This document shows, one piece after another, positions 1-8,193 of a stretch of DNA of 64,000 nucleotides; position 1 is the stretch's first letter; the number at the start of each line of letters is the position of its first letter. The notes under the pieces were generated by a model. The model did not search any database and was not told where the DNA came from. It saw only the letters and a program-made list of their open reading frames with translations. The translations under genes and the position numbers were made by a program. The DNA comes from Bacillota bacterium. GTDB taxonomy: Bacteria > Bacillota > Clostridia > Lachnospirales > Lachnospiraceae. The stretch spans positions 62,001 through 126,000 of the forward strand of contig JAEZFK010000053.1 in assembly GCA_023437715.1 (NCBI GenBank). The letters are read 5' to 3'.

Positions 1-990
1 CCATCTTTAAAACAGTTTTTCCCGGCCCAGATGAAGATTTCAGAAATATGTCCCGATGTAAAGGGGCAATATGAATTTTTCCGGCGTACAGTTTTGAAAA
101 ATTCTGGAGAAATGTCGGAAAATCAGCTAGTCATGAAACTAAAGGAAAACCAACAGGTTCTCTGTATTTTAAACAGCAGGAAAAATGTCCGGCAGATATA
201 TGATGCTTTAAAAGAAGAAAAAGGAGTTTACCACCTTTCCACTTTTATGTACCCTAAACACAGGAAAAGGATCTTGTGTATCATCAGGGAGCGCCTGAAA
301 TCAGGACAGCCATGCAGGCTGATTGCTACCAGCCTGGTTGAAGCAGGGGTGGATTTTGACTTCCCTACCGTGTACCGGGGATTGGCGGGAGTTGATTCCA
401 TGATCCAGGCAGCAGGAAGATGCAACAGGGAAGGGAAGCGTCTGCGGAATGACTGCGAGACAGTGATTTTTACTTTAGAAAAAGATGAGAGAGCTTACAT
501 ACCCCAATCCCTGGAGCTTCCAATAAAGGTAGCAGAACAAATATCTGAAAAGTGGAAAGACATTTCTTCGCTGGAAGCTATAGAAGAATATTTTAAGCGG
601 CTGTATAACTTTAGGGGAGAAAGTCTGGATGTCAAAGACATTATCGCACAGATGGAGGCAGGCAGAAAATCACAGCTTTATCCATTTGCAGAAGTAAGTA
701 AACAATTTAAGCTCATTGAAAATGATACCAGAACCATTTTGATTGATAAGGAACCGGAAGCGAAAACCATTGTGGAGAGAATCCGGAGGGGCGAACATTC
801 CCGTCAGTTGATGAGGGAGGCGAGCCAGTACTGCGTCAATATATACGATAATGATTTTGAAAAATTAAATGGGGCTGGAAGATTGGAGGCCATTGATATG
901 GATCTTTACCTTTTGCGCAATCCGGAGCAGTATACGGAAGAAAAGGGATTGGAAATACAGGTGGAGAGAGGAGAGGCCGTAATATTTTAG
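1..990 (+). CDS. cas3: CRISPR-associated helicase Cas3, C-terminal part (5' end outside window)
   Basis: This is the C-terminal third of the type I-C Cas3 helicase-nuclease that unwinds and degrades DNA marked by Cascade. The frame is open from base 1 without a stop, so the gene begins upstream of the window and the ATG at 31 is internal. The visible part is the second RecA-like lobe: a motif IV-like LCILNSRKNVRQIYDAL, a motif V-like ATSLVEAGVDFDFP, and motif VI with the arginine finger region QAAGRCNREG. The HD nuclease domain and Walker A/B motifs must lie upstream. It is followed after 39 bases by cas5c, the canonical type I-C order. Identification of the family is firm; completeness and activity cannot be judged here. 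Confidence 0.93.
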   Translation, partial: PSLKQFFPAQMKISEICPDVKGQYEFFRRTVLKNSGEMSENQLVMKLKENQQVLCILNSRKNVRQIYDALKEEKGVYHLSTFMYPKHRKRILCIIRERLKSGQPCRLIATSLVEAGVDFDFPTVYRGLAGVDSMIQAAGRCNREGKRLRNDCETVIFTLEKDERAYIPQSLELPIKVAEQISEKWKDISSLEAIEEYFKRLYNFRGESLDVKDIIAQMEAGRKSQLYPFAEVSKQFKLIENDTRTILIDKEPEAKTIVERIRRGEHSRQLMREASQYCVNIYDNDFEKLNGAGRLEAIDMDLYLLRNPEQYTEEKGLEIQVERGEAVIF

Positions 991-1029
991 CGTAAATGAA
1001 ATTAGAGGATACAAGAGAGGAGGAAATCC

Positions 1030-1689
1030 ATGAGCCATGGAGTAAAAGTCCGGGTCTGGGGTGATTTGGCCCTGTTTTCCAGGCCGGAAATGAAAGTAGA
1101 ACGGTGCAGCTACGATGTGATGACACCATCAGCTGCCAGAGGAATTTTGGAAGCCATATACTGGCATCCGGGTCTGCGTTGGGTGATTGACCAGATTCAT
1201 ATCAGGAAACCCATCCGTTTTACCAGCATCCGGAGAAATGAAGTGAAAAGCAAGGTCTTGGCAAGCAATGTGCTTACTGCCATAAATGGCGGAGGCAACC
1301 CGCTGTATATCAGCACGAAAGAGGACATCGTCCAGAGAGCAGCTATTTTATTACAGGATGTGGATTATGTCATTGAGGCCCATTTTGAGATGACAGAGCA
1401 GGCCAATGGCAGCGATAATCCGGGAAAGTTTAAGGATATCATCATGCGCCGCTTGCGGAAAGGGGAATGTTACCATATGCCCTATTTTGGGTGCAGGGAG
1501 TTCCCGGCTAATTTTGAACTGTTTGAGGAAAACCAGATTGATACGGCATATGCGGGTGAAGAAAAGGATCTGGGCTATATGCTGTATGATTTTGACTATT
1601 CCAATCCTGAAGATATTCAGCCAATCTTTTTCCGGGCGGTCTTAAGGGGTGGAGTACTGGACGTCAGGGACTGTGAGGTGGTCCGATGA
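1030..1689 (+). CDS. cas5c: Cas5c (Cas5d), crRNA-processing Cascade subunit, type I-C
   Basis: A 219-residue Cas5 of the I-C subtype. In this subtype Cas5 both caps the 5' handle of the crRNA and cuts the repeat RNA, which explains the absence of cas6 in the operon. The N-terminus has the RAMP-type opening VRVWGDLALFSRPEMKVERCSYDVMTPSAARG typical of the family, given here in parts: VRVWGDLALFSRPEM and SYDVMTPSAARGILEAIYW. A strong AGGAGG lies just before the ATG. Its stop overlaps the start of cas8c (ATGA), suggesting translational coupling. No truncation is visible and the length is normal. Confidence 0.93.
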   Translation: MSHGVKVRVWGDLALFSRPEMKVERCSYDVMTPSAARGILEAIYWHPGLRWVIDQIHIRKPIRFTSIRRNEVKSKVLASNVLTAINGGGNPLYISTKEDIVQRAAILLQDVDYVIEAHFEMTEQANGSDNPGKFKDIIMRRLRKGECYHMPYFGCREFPANFELFEENQIDTAYAGEEKDLGYMLYDFDYSNPEDIQPIFFRAVLRGGVLDVRDCEVVR

Positions 1690-3464
1690 TATTACAGTCG
1701 CTGGTACAATATTATGAAACGCTGGAGCGAAAGGACAAAATTACAAGGCCCGGATGGTGTAAAGCCAAGGTATCATTTGCCCTTGAATTGTCCTACGACG
1801 GAGATCTGATCCAGATTATTCCTTTAAAAATTGGAAAGGAAAAAGGGAAAAAGACAGTTTTAGAACCCCAGCCCCTTAAAGTTCCCCAGATGGTCACCAG
1901 ATCCTCTGGTGCAGCAGCTAATTTTCTATGTGATAATTCCAGTTATTTTCTGGGGATTGACAACAAGGGAAAACCGGAACGCTCAAAAGAATGCTTTCAG
2001 TGCGCAAAAGAAAAGCATTTGAAGGTTTTAAAAAAAACCAACTCTGCAGCAGGAAAAGCTGTGATGCGGTATTTTGAAAAATGGAATCCTGATACAGCGA
2101 GAGAAAATCCTATGGTGGCCGAGGTTTTGGAGGAAGTAGTGGCCGGGGCGAATTTGGTTTTTTGGATGGATAATGATTATGTGCAGGAAGATAATGAGGT
2201 GAAATCAGCATGGGAAGAATACTACGCAGACTCTTCAGAAGGACCGGAGGGAATTTGCCTGGTGACCGGTCAGAAAACCAGGATTTCCAGGATTCATGGA
2301 ACGATCAAAGGTGTTTCAGGAGCACAATCCAGCGGGGCTGCATTGGTATCTTTCAACGCGCCGGCATTTGAGTCTTATGGGAAAGAACAGAGCTTTAATG
2401 CACCGGTGGGAAATTATGCGGTCTATGCATATACTACGGCCTTAAATCATTTGCTGGCGGATAAAAAGCATGTGACAACTATAGGAGATACAACGGTAGT
2501 CTACTGGTCAGAGGATGGGGAGGAAGCCTGTCAGGATGTATTCTTGAATGCATCAGTGCAGATTAATGATAATTATGAGACCGTGGACGGCGTATTTAAA
2601 AGTCTGGGAACCGGAAAAGCGGTTAATGTTCCTGGAATAGAGGACAGTATTTTGCTGGATCAGCGTTTTTATATCCTGGGATTAGCTCCAAACGCGGCCA
2701 GAATAGCAGTTCGGTTTTTTTATCAGGATAGCTTTGGAAATATATTGGAGAATTTAAAGCGGCATTACGACAGGATGGAGATTGCAAAACCGGCGTGGGA
2801 TGGGGTTCAATACCTCGGTGTATGGCGGATGCTTATGGAAACGGTGAATAAGAAGTCCAGGGATAAAAATCCTGTTTCCAATATGGCTGGGGCTGTTTAC
2901 CGGGCGGTTATTTCGGGAGACCGATACCCTGATTCCTTGTATCAGGCGGTGATGGGCAGAATCCGTGCGGAACAGGATGACAGCAGTCATGGAATTTATA
3001 AAATTACAAGAGGCAGAGCAGCGATCATCAAAGCTTTTCTGCTGAGAAATGGAACTTGCAATAAGGAGGAAATAACTGTGGGACTTAATGAGAAATGCAA
3101 AAATGTCGCTTATACATTAGGAAGGGCGTTTGCAGTACTGGAAGCGATCCAGGAAGAAGCGAATCCAGGGATCAATGCGACAATTAAGGACAAATACTTT
3201 AACTCGGCCTGTGCAACGCCTGCTTCTGTTTTCCCTATGCTTTTTAAATTAAAAAACAGTCATGTAAAGAAAATGAGAGATAAGGGAAAAGAAATCTACT
3301 ATGAGAAGATTTTAGGAGATTTACAGGACAGGATACCGGTTTCTGACGAGGAGGCTCCCGCCTATCCAAAGAGGCTGTCATTAGAAGATCAGGGAATGTT
3401 CATTTTAGGTTATTACCATCAAACGCGAAAGCGATATGAAAAGAAAACAAAGGAGGAGGCTTAA
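1686..3464 (+). CDS. cas8c: Cas8c (Csd1), large subunit of type I-C Cascade
   Basis: A 592-residue Csd1-family protein, the large Cascade subunit expected to read the PAM and recruit Cas3. The N-terminus MILQSLVQYYETLE and the internal block around VYAYTTALNHLLADKKHVTTIGDTTVVYWSE are characteristic of the family. In type I-C systems a small subunit (Cas11c) is made from an internal start within cas8c. An internal RBS-like AAGGAGG lies at 3063-3069, 10 bases before an in-frame GTG at 3080, so an internal product is plausible, but this is inference. The gene overlaps cas5c by four bases, and the cas7c RBS lies over its end. The length fits the family. Confidence 0.93.
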   Translation: MILQSLVQYYETLERKDKITRPGWCKAKVSFALELSYDGDLIQIIPLKIGKEKGKKTVLEPQPLKVPQMVTRSSGAAANFLCDNSSYFLGIDNKGKPERSKECFQCAKEKHLKVLKKTNSAAGKAVMRYFEKWNPDTARENPMVAEVLEEVVAGANLVFWMDNDYVQEDNEVKSAWEEYYADSSEGPEGICLVTGQKTRISRIHGTIKGVSGAQSSGAALVSFNAPAFESYGKEQSFNAPVGNYAVYAYTTALNHLLADKKHVTTIGDTTVVYWSEDGEEACQDVFLNASVQINDNYETVDGVFKSLGTGKAVNVPGIEDSILLDQRFYILGLAPNAARIAVRFFYQDSFGNILENLKRHYDRMEIAKPAWDGVQYLGVWRMLMETVNKKSRDKNPVSNMAGAVYRAVISGDRYPDSLYQAVMGRIRAEQDDSSHGIYKITRGRAAIIKAFLLRNGTCNKEEITVGLNEKCKNVAYTLGRAFAVLEAIQEEANPGINATIKDKYFNSACATPASVFPMLFKLKNSHVKKMRDKGKEIYYEKILGDLQDRIPVSDEEAPAYPKRLSLEDQGMFILGYYHQTRKRYEKKTKEEA

Positions 3465-3465
3465 T

Positions 3466-4356
3466 ATGAGAGAGGTAATTAAAAACAGATATGAGTTTGT
3501 GGTGTTGTTTGATGTGGAAAATGGAAATCCCAATGGAGATCCGGATGCAGGAAACCTGCCGAGAATTGACCCGGAAAGCGGATATGGAATTGTTACGGAT
3601 GTATGCTTAAAACGAAAAATCCGTAATTACGTAGAAACGGTCAAAGAGGAGGAAACAGGTTATAAAATATATATCAGAGAAGATGTGCCCTTAAACCGCA
3701 GCGATATGACTGCATATGAAGATTTGAAAACTAATGAAAAGGATATTAAGGAGTTAAAGAAAAAAGATCCGGAAGTAGACCAGAAAATTCGTGATTTCAT
3801 GTGCAGAAACTTTTTTGATATACGGACCTTTGGGGCTGTTATGACGACTTTTGTGAAAGCAGCATTAAACTGCGGACAGGTTCGGGGACCGGTTCAGCTG
3901 GGATTTGCCAGGAGTGTGGATCCGATTATCAGCCAGGAAGTAACGATCACCCGTGTGGCCATCACCACGGAGAAGGATGCGGAAAATAAAAGTACAGAGA
4001 TGGGAAGAAAAAGCATTGTCCCTTATGGCCTTTACCGTGTAGAAGGCTATATATCCGCAAATTTGGCACGAAAAGTGACGGGATTTTCAGAGGATGACTT
4101 AGAATTGCTATGGGAAGCGATCATCAATATGTTTGAGATTGATCACTCGGCAGCCAGAGGCAAGATGGCAGTCCGGGAATTGATTGTATTTAAACACAGC
4201 AAGGAACTGGGAGACTGTCCTGCCTATAAGCTGTTTGATGCTGTTGAGGTAAAGAAAAATGAAGATGTGATTTATCCAAGACAGTATAAAGATTATTCTG
4301 TAACGATTCATGAAGACCAGATTCCGGATTCTGTAGAGATTTCAAGAAAAATATGA
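3466..4356 (+). CDS. cas7c: Cas7c (Csd2), Cascade backbone subunit
   Basis: A 296-residue Csd2/Cas7 protein forming the helical backbone that holds crRNA. The RAMP signature FVVLFDVENGNPNGDPDAGN sits at the N-terminus. I chose the ATG at 3466 rather than the in-frame one at 3436 because AGGAGGAGG lies just upstream and the Csd2 family starts at this point. The cas8c stop (3462-3464) is one base away. A Gly-rich RGPVQLGFARSVDPI segment and EMGRKSIVPYGLYR match the family. The 3' end overlaps the cas4 start, indicating coupled translation. Confidence 0.94.
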   Translation: MREVIKNRYEFVVLFDVENGNPNGDPDAGNLPRIDPESGYGIVTDVCLKRKIRNYVETVKEEETGYKIYIREDVPLNRSDMTAYEDLKTNEKDIKELKKKDPEVDQKIRDFMCRNFFDIRTFGAVMTTFVKAALNCGQVRGPVQLGFARSVDPIISQEVTITRVAITTEKDAENKSTEMGRKSIVPYGLYRVEGYISANLARKVTGFSEDDLELLWEAIINMFEIDHSAARGKMAVRELIVFKHSKELGDCPAYKLFDAVEVKKNEDVIYPRQYKDYSVTIHEDQIPDSVEISRKI

Positions 4357-5021
4357 TGGAATACAAGGAAGAAGATTACCTGATGCTTTCGGGGATTCAA
4401 CATTTTGCATTTTGCAGGAGACAGTGGGCTCTAATACATATTGAGCAGCAGTGGATGGAAAATGAACATACGGTAGCAGGAGAACTGCTTCATAAAAACG
4501 CTCATGATCCGTACTTTTATGAGAAACGCAATGAAGTTATTATCAGTAGGGCAATGCCCATATTTTCAAGAACCATGGGAATCAGCGGCGAATGTGATAT
4601 CGTAGAGTTTAAAAAGGCTGTGGATGGAATTTCTCTTCATGGACACAGAGGCCTTTATCAGGCTTATCCTGTTGAGTATAAGAAAGGAAGTCCGAAAGAT
4701 ACACAGATCGATATTTTGCAGCTGACAGCACAGGCCATGTGCCTTGAGGAAATGCTTTCTGCGGAAATAAAGGAAGGTGCTGTTTTTTATGGGGAAATCC
4801 GGCGCAGGGAAAACATTGTATTCACTGATGAATTGAAAGCAAAAGTGAGAGAGGCTTTTGAAGAGATGCATCAGCTTTACGACAAGAGATACACGCCGAA
4901 AGTGAAATGGTCGAAAGGATGTAATGCCTGTTCCCTGAAAGAGTCCTGTATGCCGAAGCTTGGGAAAGCCATTTCTGTGAAAGACTATATCCATAAGGTC
5001 ATAGCGGAGGATTGCTCATGA
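4353..5021 (+). CDS. cas4: Cas4 RecB-like exonuclease, adaptation
   Basis: A 222-residue Cas4 with a Dna2/RecB-type nuclease fold; in I-C systems it works with Cas1-Cas2 to trim prespacers at the PAM end. Visible are the N-terminal Cys in FCRRQWALIHIE, nuclease residues in GECDIVEF and YPVEYKKG (the D...EYKK motif), and the C-terminal cysteine trio CNACSLKESC that completes the Fe-S cluster. Two ATGs (4353 and 4356) overlap the cas7c stop and there is no strong RBS, so coupling to cas7c probably drives translation. The 3' end overlaps cas1. Confidence 0.94.
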   Translation: MMEYKEEDYLMLSGIQHFAFCRRQWALIHIEQQWMENEHTVAGELLHKNAHDPYFYEKRNEVIISRAMPIFSRTMGISGECDIVEFKKAVDGISLHGHRGLYQAYPVEYKKGSPKDTQIDILQLTAQAMCLEEMLSAEIKEGAVFYGEIRRRENIVFTDELKAKVREAFEEMHQLYDKRYTPKVKWSKGCNACSLKESCMPKLGKAISVKDYIHKVIAEDCS

Positions 5022-6049
5022 AGAAATTGCTGAATACATTATACGTAACGTCACAGGATAGCTATCTTTCGCTGGATGGGGAAAATGTTGTGGTACTTGA
5101 CCAAGAGCAGGAGATAGGGAGGCTGCCGCTTCATAATCTGGAGGCGATTGTTTCCTTTGGCTACCGGGGAGCCAGCCCTGCTCTTATGGGCGGATGCGCC
5201 AACAGGAATATTTCTCTGTGCTTTCTTACTCCACAGGGGAAGTTTTTAGCAAGGGTGACAGGAGGCGTCAGAGGTAATGTTGTTTTAAGAAAGAGACAAT
5301 ATGAGGTGTCCAATGATTTAGATATCGCCATGGGAGTGGCGAGAAACTGTATTCTCGGAAAGGTTTATAATTCCAGGTGGATATTGGAGCGGGCGACCAG
5401 AGACCATAGCGTTTCTGTGGATGTGGAGAGAATAAAAAAGGCTTCCGCCTTTCTTCAGAATTCATTGAAAAATATAGAAGAATGCACGGACATGGCACAA
5501 CTTAGAGGATATGAGGGAGAGGCTGCCAGTGTTTATTTCAGTGTATTTGACCAATTGGTTCTTCAACAGAAAAAGGAGTTTGTGTTTTCAGGCAGAAATA
5601 AAAGGCCTCCCATGGACAATATAAACGCAATGCTGTCTTTTGTTTATACGCTTCTGACCAATATGGTTGCTTCTGCACTGGAGACAGTAGGGTTGGATCC
5701 CTATGTGGGATTCATGCATACGGACCGGCCGGGAAGGGTCTCTTTGGCATTGGATTTGATTGAGGAATTAAGACCGGTTCTGGCAGACAGATTTGTTTTG
5801 ACTTTAATTAACAGGAAAATGGTTACCGGGAAAGATTTTACCAAAAAAGAAGACGGTGCTGTTTTAATGAGTGATAAGGCCAGAAAGAATCTGTTGGTGG
5901 AATGGCAGAATAAGAAGAAAGAGGTCATTACTCATCCGTATTTGGGAGAAAAGGTAGAGTGGGGGATGATTCCCTTTGTACAAGCCATGCTGCTGGCCAG
6001 GTATTTACGGGGAGATATTGACGAGTATCCGCCGTTTTTCTGGAAATAG
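5018..6049 (+). CDS. cas1: Cas1 integrase, type I-C
   Basis: A 343-residue Cas1 that catalyses spacer integration with Cas2. Family features are the N-terminal beta domain (LYVTSQDSYLSLDGENVVV) and the helical catalytic domain with the metal-binding Glu of RGYEGEAASVYF, His of YVGFMHTDRPGR and acidic residues in SLALDLIEELRP. I chose the ATG at 5018, preceded by GCGGAGG with 7-base spacing, over the in-frame TTG at 5012. It overlaps cas4 by four bases. All catalytic blocks appear intact, so adaptation should be possible. Confidence 0.95.
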   Translation: MKKLLNTLYVTSQDSYLSLDGENVVVLDQEQEIGRLPLHNLEAIVSFGYRGASPALMGGCANRNISLCFLTPQGKFLARVTGGVRGNVVLRKRQYEVSNDLDIAMGVARNCILGKVYNSRWILERATRDHSVSVDVERIKKASAFLQNSLKNIEECTDMAQLRGYEGEAASVYFSVFDQLVLQQKKEFVFSGRNKRPPMDNINAMLSFVYTLLTNMVASALETVGLDPYVGFMHTDRPGRVSLALDLIEELRPVLADRFVLTLINRKMVTGKDFTKKEDGAVLMSDKARKNLLVEWQNKKKEVITHPYLGEKVEWGMIPFVQAMLLARYLRGDIDEYPPFFWK

Positions 6050-6058
6050 GAGGTCTTT

Positions 6059-6349
6059 ATGTTGGTACTCATTACTTATGATGTAAATACGGAGACTGCT
6101 GCCGGGAAGACCAGATTGAGAAAGGTAGCGAAGCAATGTGTAAACTATGGAACCAGGGTTCAGAATTCTGTGTTTGAATGTATACTGGACCCTGGTCAAT
6201 GCCTGCTGCTAAAGTCTATTTTAACGGATATAATTGATGAAAGTGTGGACAGCCTTAGATTTTATTATCTTGGGAATCAGCAGAAAGCAAAGATTGAACA
6301 GGTTGGGGTCAGCAAGGGGATTAATGTTGAAGCACCATTAATCTTTTAG
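6059..6349 (+). CDS. cas2: Cas2, adaptation complex subunit
   Basis: A 96-residue Cas2 with the ferredoxin-like opening VLITYDVNTETAAGKTRLRKVAK, including the conserved Asp of YDV. It dimerises and bridges two Cas1 dimers. The RBS AGGAGG lies 6 bases upstream. It is the last cas gene of the operon and its stop is followed at once by the CRISPR leader, as usual in I-C loci. Confidence 0.95.
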   Translation: MLVLITYDVNTETAAGKTRLRKVAKQCVNYGTRVQNSVFECILDPGQCLLLKSILTDIIDESVDSLRFYYLGNQQKAKIEQVGVSKGINVEAPLIF

Positions 6350-6519
6350 TGCGAATTGTAAGTGAACATGAAATTCCTGGGAGATTCGCACCTGGAAATT
6401 AGGGATTTCTGTTTGAGTTTATGGGAGTTGGTTTTCAGATTAATTGAAATTTTAATGGATGGTAAAGAAATTTGGTATTTGTTCACAGTATAGAAAGCTG
6501 TTTGTTGTGCAAAATTGCT
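6350..6519 (+). promoter_or_regulatory. CRISPR leader, type I-C
   Basis: This 170-base AT-rich stretch lies between cas2 and the first repeat. It starts with an inverted pair, GCGAAT...ATTCGC, around AGTGAACATGAAATTCCTGGG. As I recall it, that arrangement is typical of I-C leaders (GCGAAC...GTTCGC around a CATG...CCTGGGAGG block). The leader looks intact although the array behind it is nearly empty. Confidence 0.6.
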
Positions 6520-6614
6520 GTCACCACCTTTACGGTGGTGTGGATTGAAATTATAAAGATTATCCGGATTTCTTAATAATCCCGGGTCACCACCTTTGCA
6601 GGTGTAGATTAAAT
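6520..6614 (+). CRISPR. Minimal CRISPR array: one intact repeat, one spacer, one degenerate repeat
   Basis: Repeat 1 (6520-6551, 32 bases) begins GTCACCACC and ends GATTGAAAT; CACCACC and GGTGGTG form a perfect 7-bp stem around a 5-base loop, with the I-C style ATTGAAA(T) 3' end. The spacer is 6552-6585 (34 bases, normal for I-C). Repeat 2 (6586-6614) shares GTCACCACCTTT but has lost about three bases and carries substitutions; its stem is cut to CACC/GGTG. Nothing repeat-like follows. Decay of the terminal repeat is usual; having only one spacer beside an intact cas operon is not. Confidence 0.85.
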
Positions 6615-6840
6615 CCGTTGACCTTACCGTATATAATGAGATTTCTGTCATCATTACCTTAGGAACCACATGCCTCCCCCCATCACACAACCTAATTTTA
6701 CTTCAGCAAATACATCAGAACAGTCCTTGGAAAAATGTTACTTTAGTTCAAAAATCCTGACATTATTACTGGTTTTTCGGTATTTTCTCCCAAATATTTT
6801 TGTTAATATAAAACTAATAAAAAGAATGGAGGGATTTACT

Positions 6841-8028
6841 ATGAAAAAAAGAACGTTACTTTTGTTAGGCTGTGCGGCAGCTCTTAGTCTGACTGCATGC
6901 GGCGCCAAGAAAGAGGCGGCCGCCACAACAGCTGCTGCGGCTGAGACCAAGCAGGAAACTCAGGCAGCAGAGACTGCGGCTTCATCTGAGCAGGAGAAAA
7001 CCGGAGGAGATGAGGATTTATCCGCCCTCATTGAGGCGGCAAAAGCGGAAGGGGAGCTGACTGTATATGGCTCCTGTGAGGAGGAGTATTTATCTGCAGT
7101 ATGCCAGAATTTTGAGAAGATATATGGCATCAAGACCAAATACCAGAGACTTTCCACCTCCGAGGTTTATACCAAGATTTCAGAAGAAGGGGGCAAACCA
7201 TCGGCAGATGTCTGGTTTGGAGGCACAACTGATCCTTACAATGAAGCAGTGGCGGCAGGACTTCTGATGCCCTATAAAGCGGTTAATGCGAAAAACCTCA
7301 TTGGCGACCAGTATAAGGATTCTACGGATTGCTGGTACGGCATTTATAAAGGGATCCTTGGATTCATGGTAAATACAGAGGAGTTAAAGAGACTTGGTCT
7401 GGAAGCTCCGAAGACCTGGGATGATTTAACAAAGGAAGAATATAAAGGACTCATTATGCTTTCAAATCCCAATACGGCAGGTACCGCAAAGCTGGTCATC
7501 AACACCATGATCCAGATGAAAGGACATGATGAGGCAATGGAGTATTTTAAGAAGCTGGATAAGAACATTGCACAGTATACAAAATCAGGTTCCGGACCAT
7601 CTAAAATGGTTGGACCTGGAGAGTGTGTCATCGGTATCGGCTTCCTTCATGACGGCATTTACCAGATTCTTCAGGGCTATGATAACATTCAGCTGATCGT
7701 TCCTGAAGATGGAACCTCTTTCGAGGTGGGTGCCACCGCAATATTTAACGGCTGTACTCATACCAACGCTGCGAAGTTATGGATTGAATATGCCTTATCT
7801 CCGGAATGTGTGGATATTGCAAAAGATAACGGTTCCTATCAGTTCCTGGTGTTAAAGAATGCTACACAGCCGGAGGAGGCAACCCGGTTTGGACTGGATA
7901 TGAACAATACCATTGATTATGATTTTGAGGATGCAAAGGAAAACAGTGCAAAATATGTGGAAGATTTCTTTGAAGCCCTGGGAAGTTCTTCCGATAAGGC
8001 CGATTCCAACCGCTTCCTGACAGAGTAA
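6841..8028 (+). CDS. ABC transporter substrate-binding lipoprotein, ferric/sugar-phosphate class
   Basis: A 395-residue extracellular binding protein of the family-1 'Fe3+' group (FbpA/AfuA-like). It has a lipoprotein signal with lipobox LTAC (Cys20), then a low-complexity Ala/Thr/Glu linker to about residue 60, then the mature fold beginning GELTVYGSCEEEYLSAV. I chose the ATG at 6841, which has GGAGGG upstream and starts a proper signal peptide; longer in-frame starts would bury it. The motif ADVWFGGTTDPYNEA resembles AfuA/phosphonate-type binders more than iron-binding FbpA, which uses paired Tyr. It is followed by permease and ATPase genes. The substrate is not established. Confidence 0.85.
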   Translation: MKKRTLLLLGCAAALSLTACGAKKEAAATTAAAAETKQETQAAETAASSEQEKTGGDEDLSALIEAAKAEGELTVYGSCEEEYLSAVCQNFEKIYGIKTKYQRLSTSEVYTKISEEGGKPSADVWFGGTTDPYNEAVAAGLLMPYKAVNAKNLIGDQYKDSTDCWYGIYKGILGFMVNTEELKRLGLEAPKTWDDLTKEEYKGLIMLSNPNTAGTAKLVINTMIQMKGHDEAMEYFKKLDKNIAQYTKSGSGPSKMVGPGECVIGIGFLHDGIYQILQGYDNIQLIVPEDGTSFEVGATAIFNGCTHTNAAKLWIEYALSPECVDIAKDNGSYQFLVLKNATQPEEATRFGLDMNNTIDYDFEDAKENSAKYVEDFFEALGSSSDKADSNRFLTE

Positions 8029-8036
8029 AAAGTAGA

Positions 8037-8087
8037 GGCTGTAGCAAAAAAGAATAAATGATATCTGCTTTTCTTTTTGTAACAGCC
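8037..8087 (+). other. Long imperfect hairpin after the binding-protein gene
   Basis: GGCTGT at 8037-8042 pairs with ACAGCC at 8082-8087, and inside it CAAAAAAGAA pairs with TTCTTTTTG (one base bulged). It lies directly 3' of the lipoprotein gene and before a second hairpin. It may protect the 3' end of the binding-protein mRNA. Confidence 0.55.
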
Positions 8088-8095
8088 CTGCGATA

Positions 8096-8136
8096 ATGCT
8101 GCGTAATGCAAAGGAGAAAAATTACGCAGCATTTTT
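8096..8136 (+). terminator. Hairpin with T tract between binding protein and permease
   Basis: A perfect 12-bp stem, ATGCTGCGTAAT with ATTACGCAGCAT (8096-8107 and 8121-8132), is followed by five T. It looks like a Rho-independent terminator. Being inside an ABC operon, it probably attenuates, so that the binding protein is made in excess over the permease. Confidence 0.7.
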
Positions 8137-8193
8137 CAGTTACGGAACAGAAAGCTATGGCTTCTGTTCAGAATGATGGAAGGAGGGGTTTTT

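Noticed and set aside
6670..6840. 57-codon upstream extension of the binding lipoprotein
   Set aside because: It would place a signal peptide and lipobox inside the protein; the ATG at 6841 has the ribosome site.
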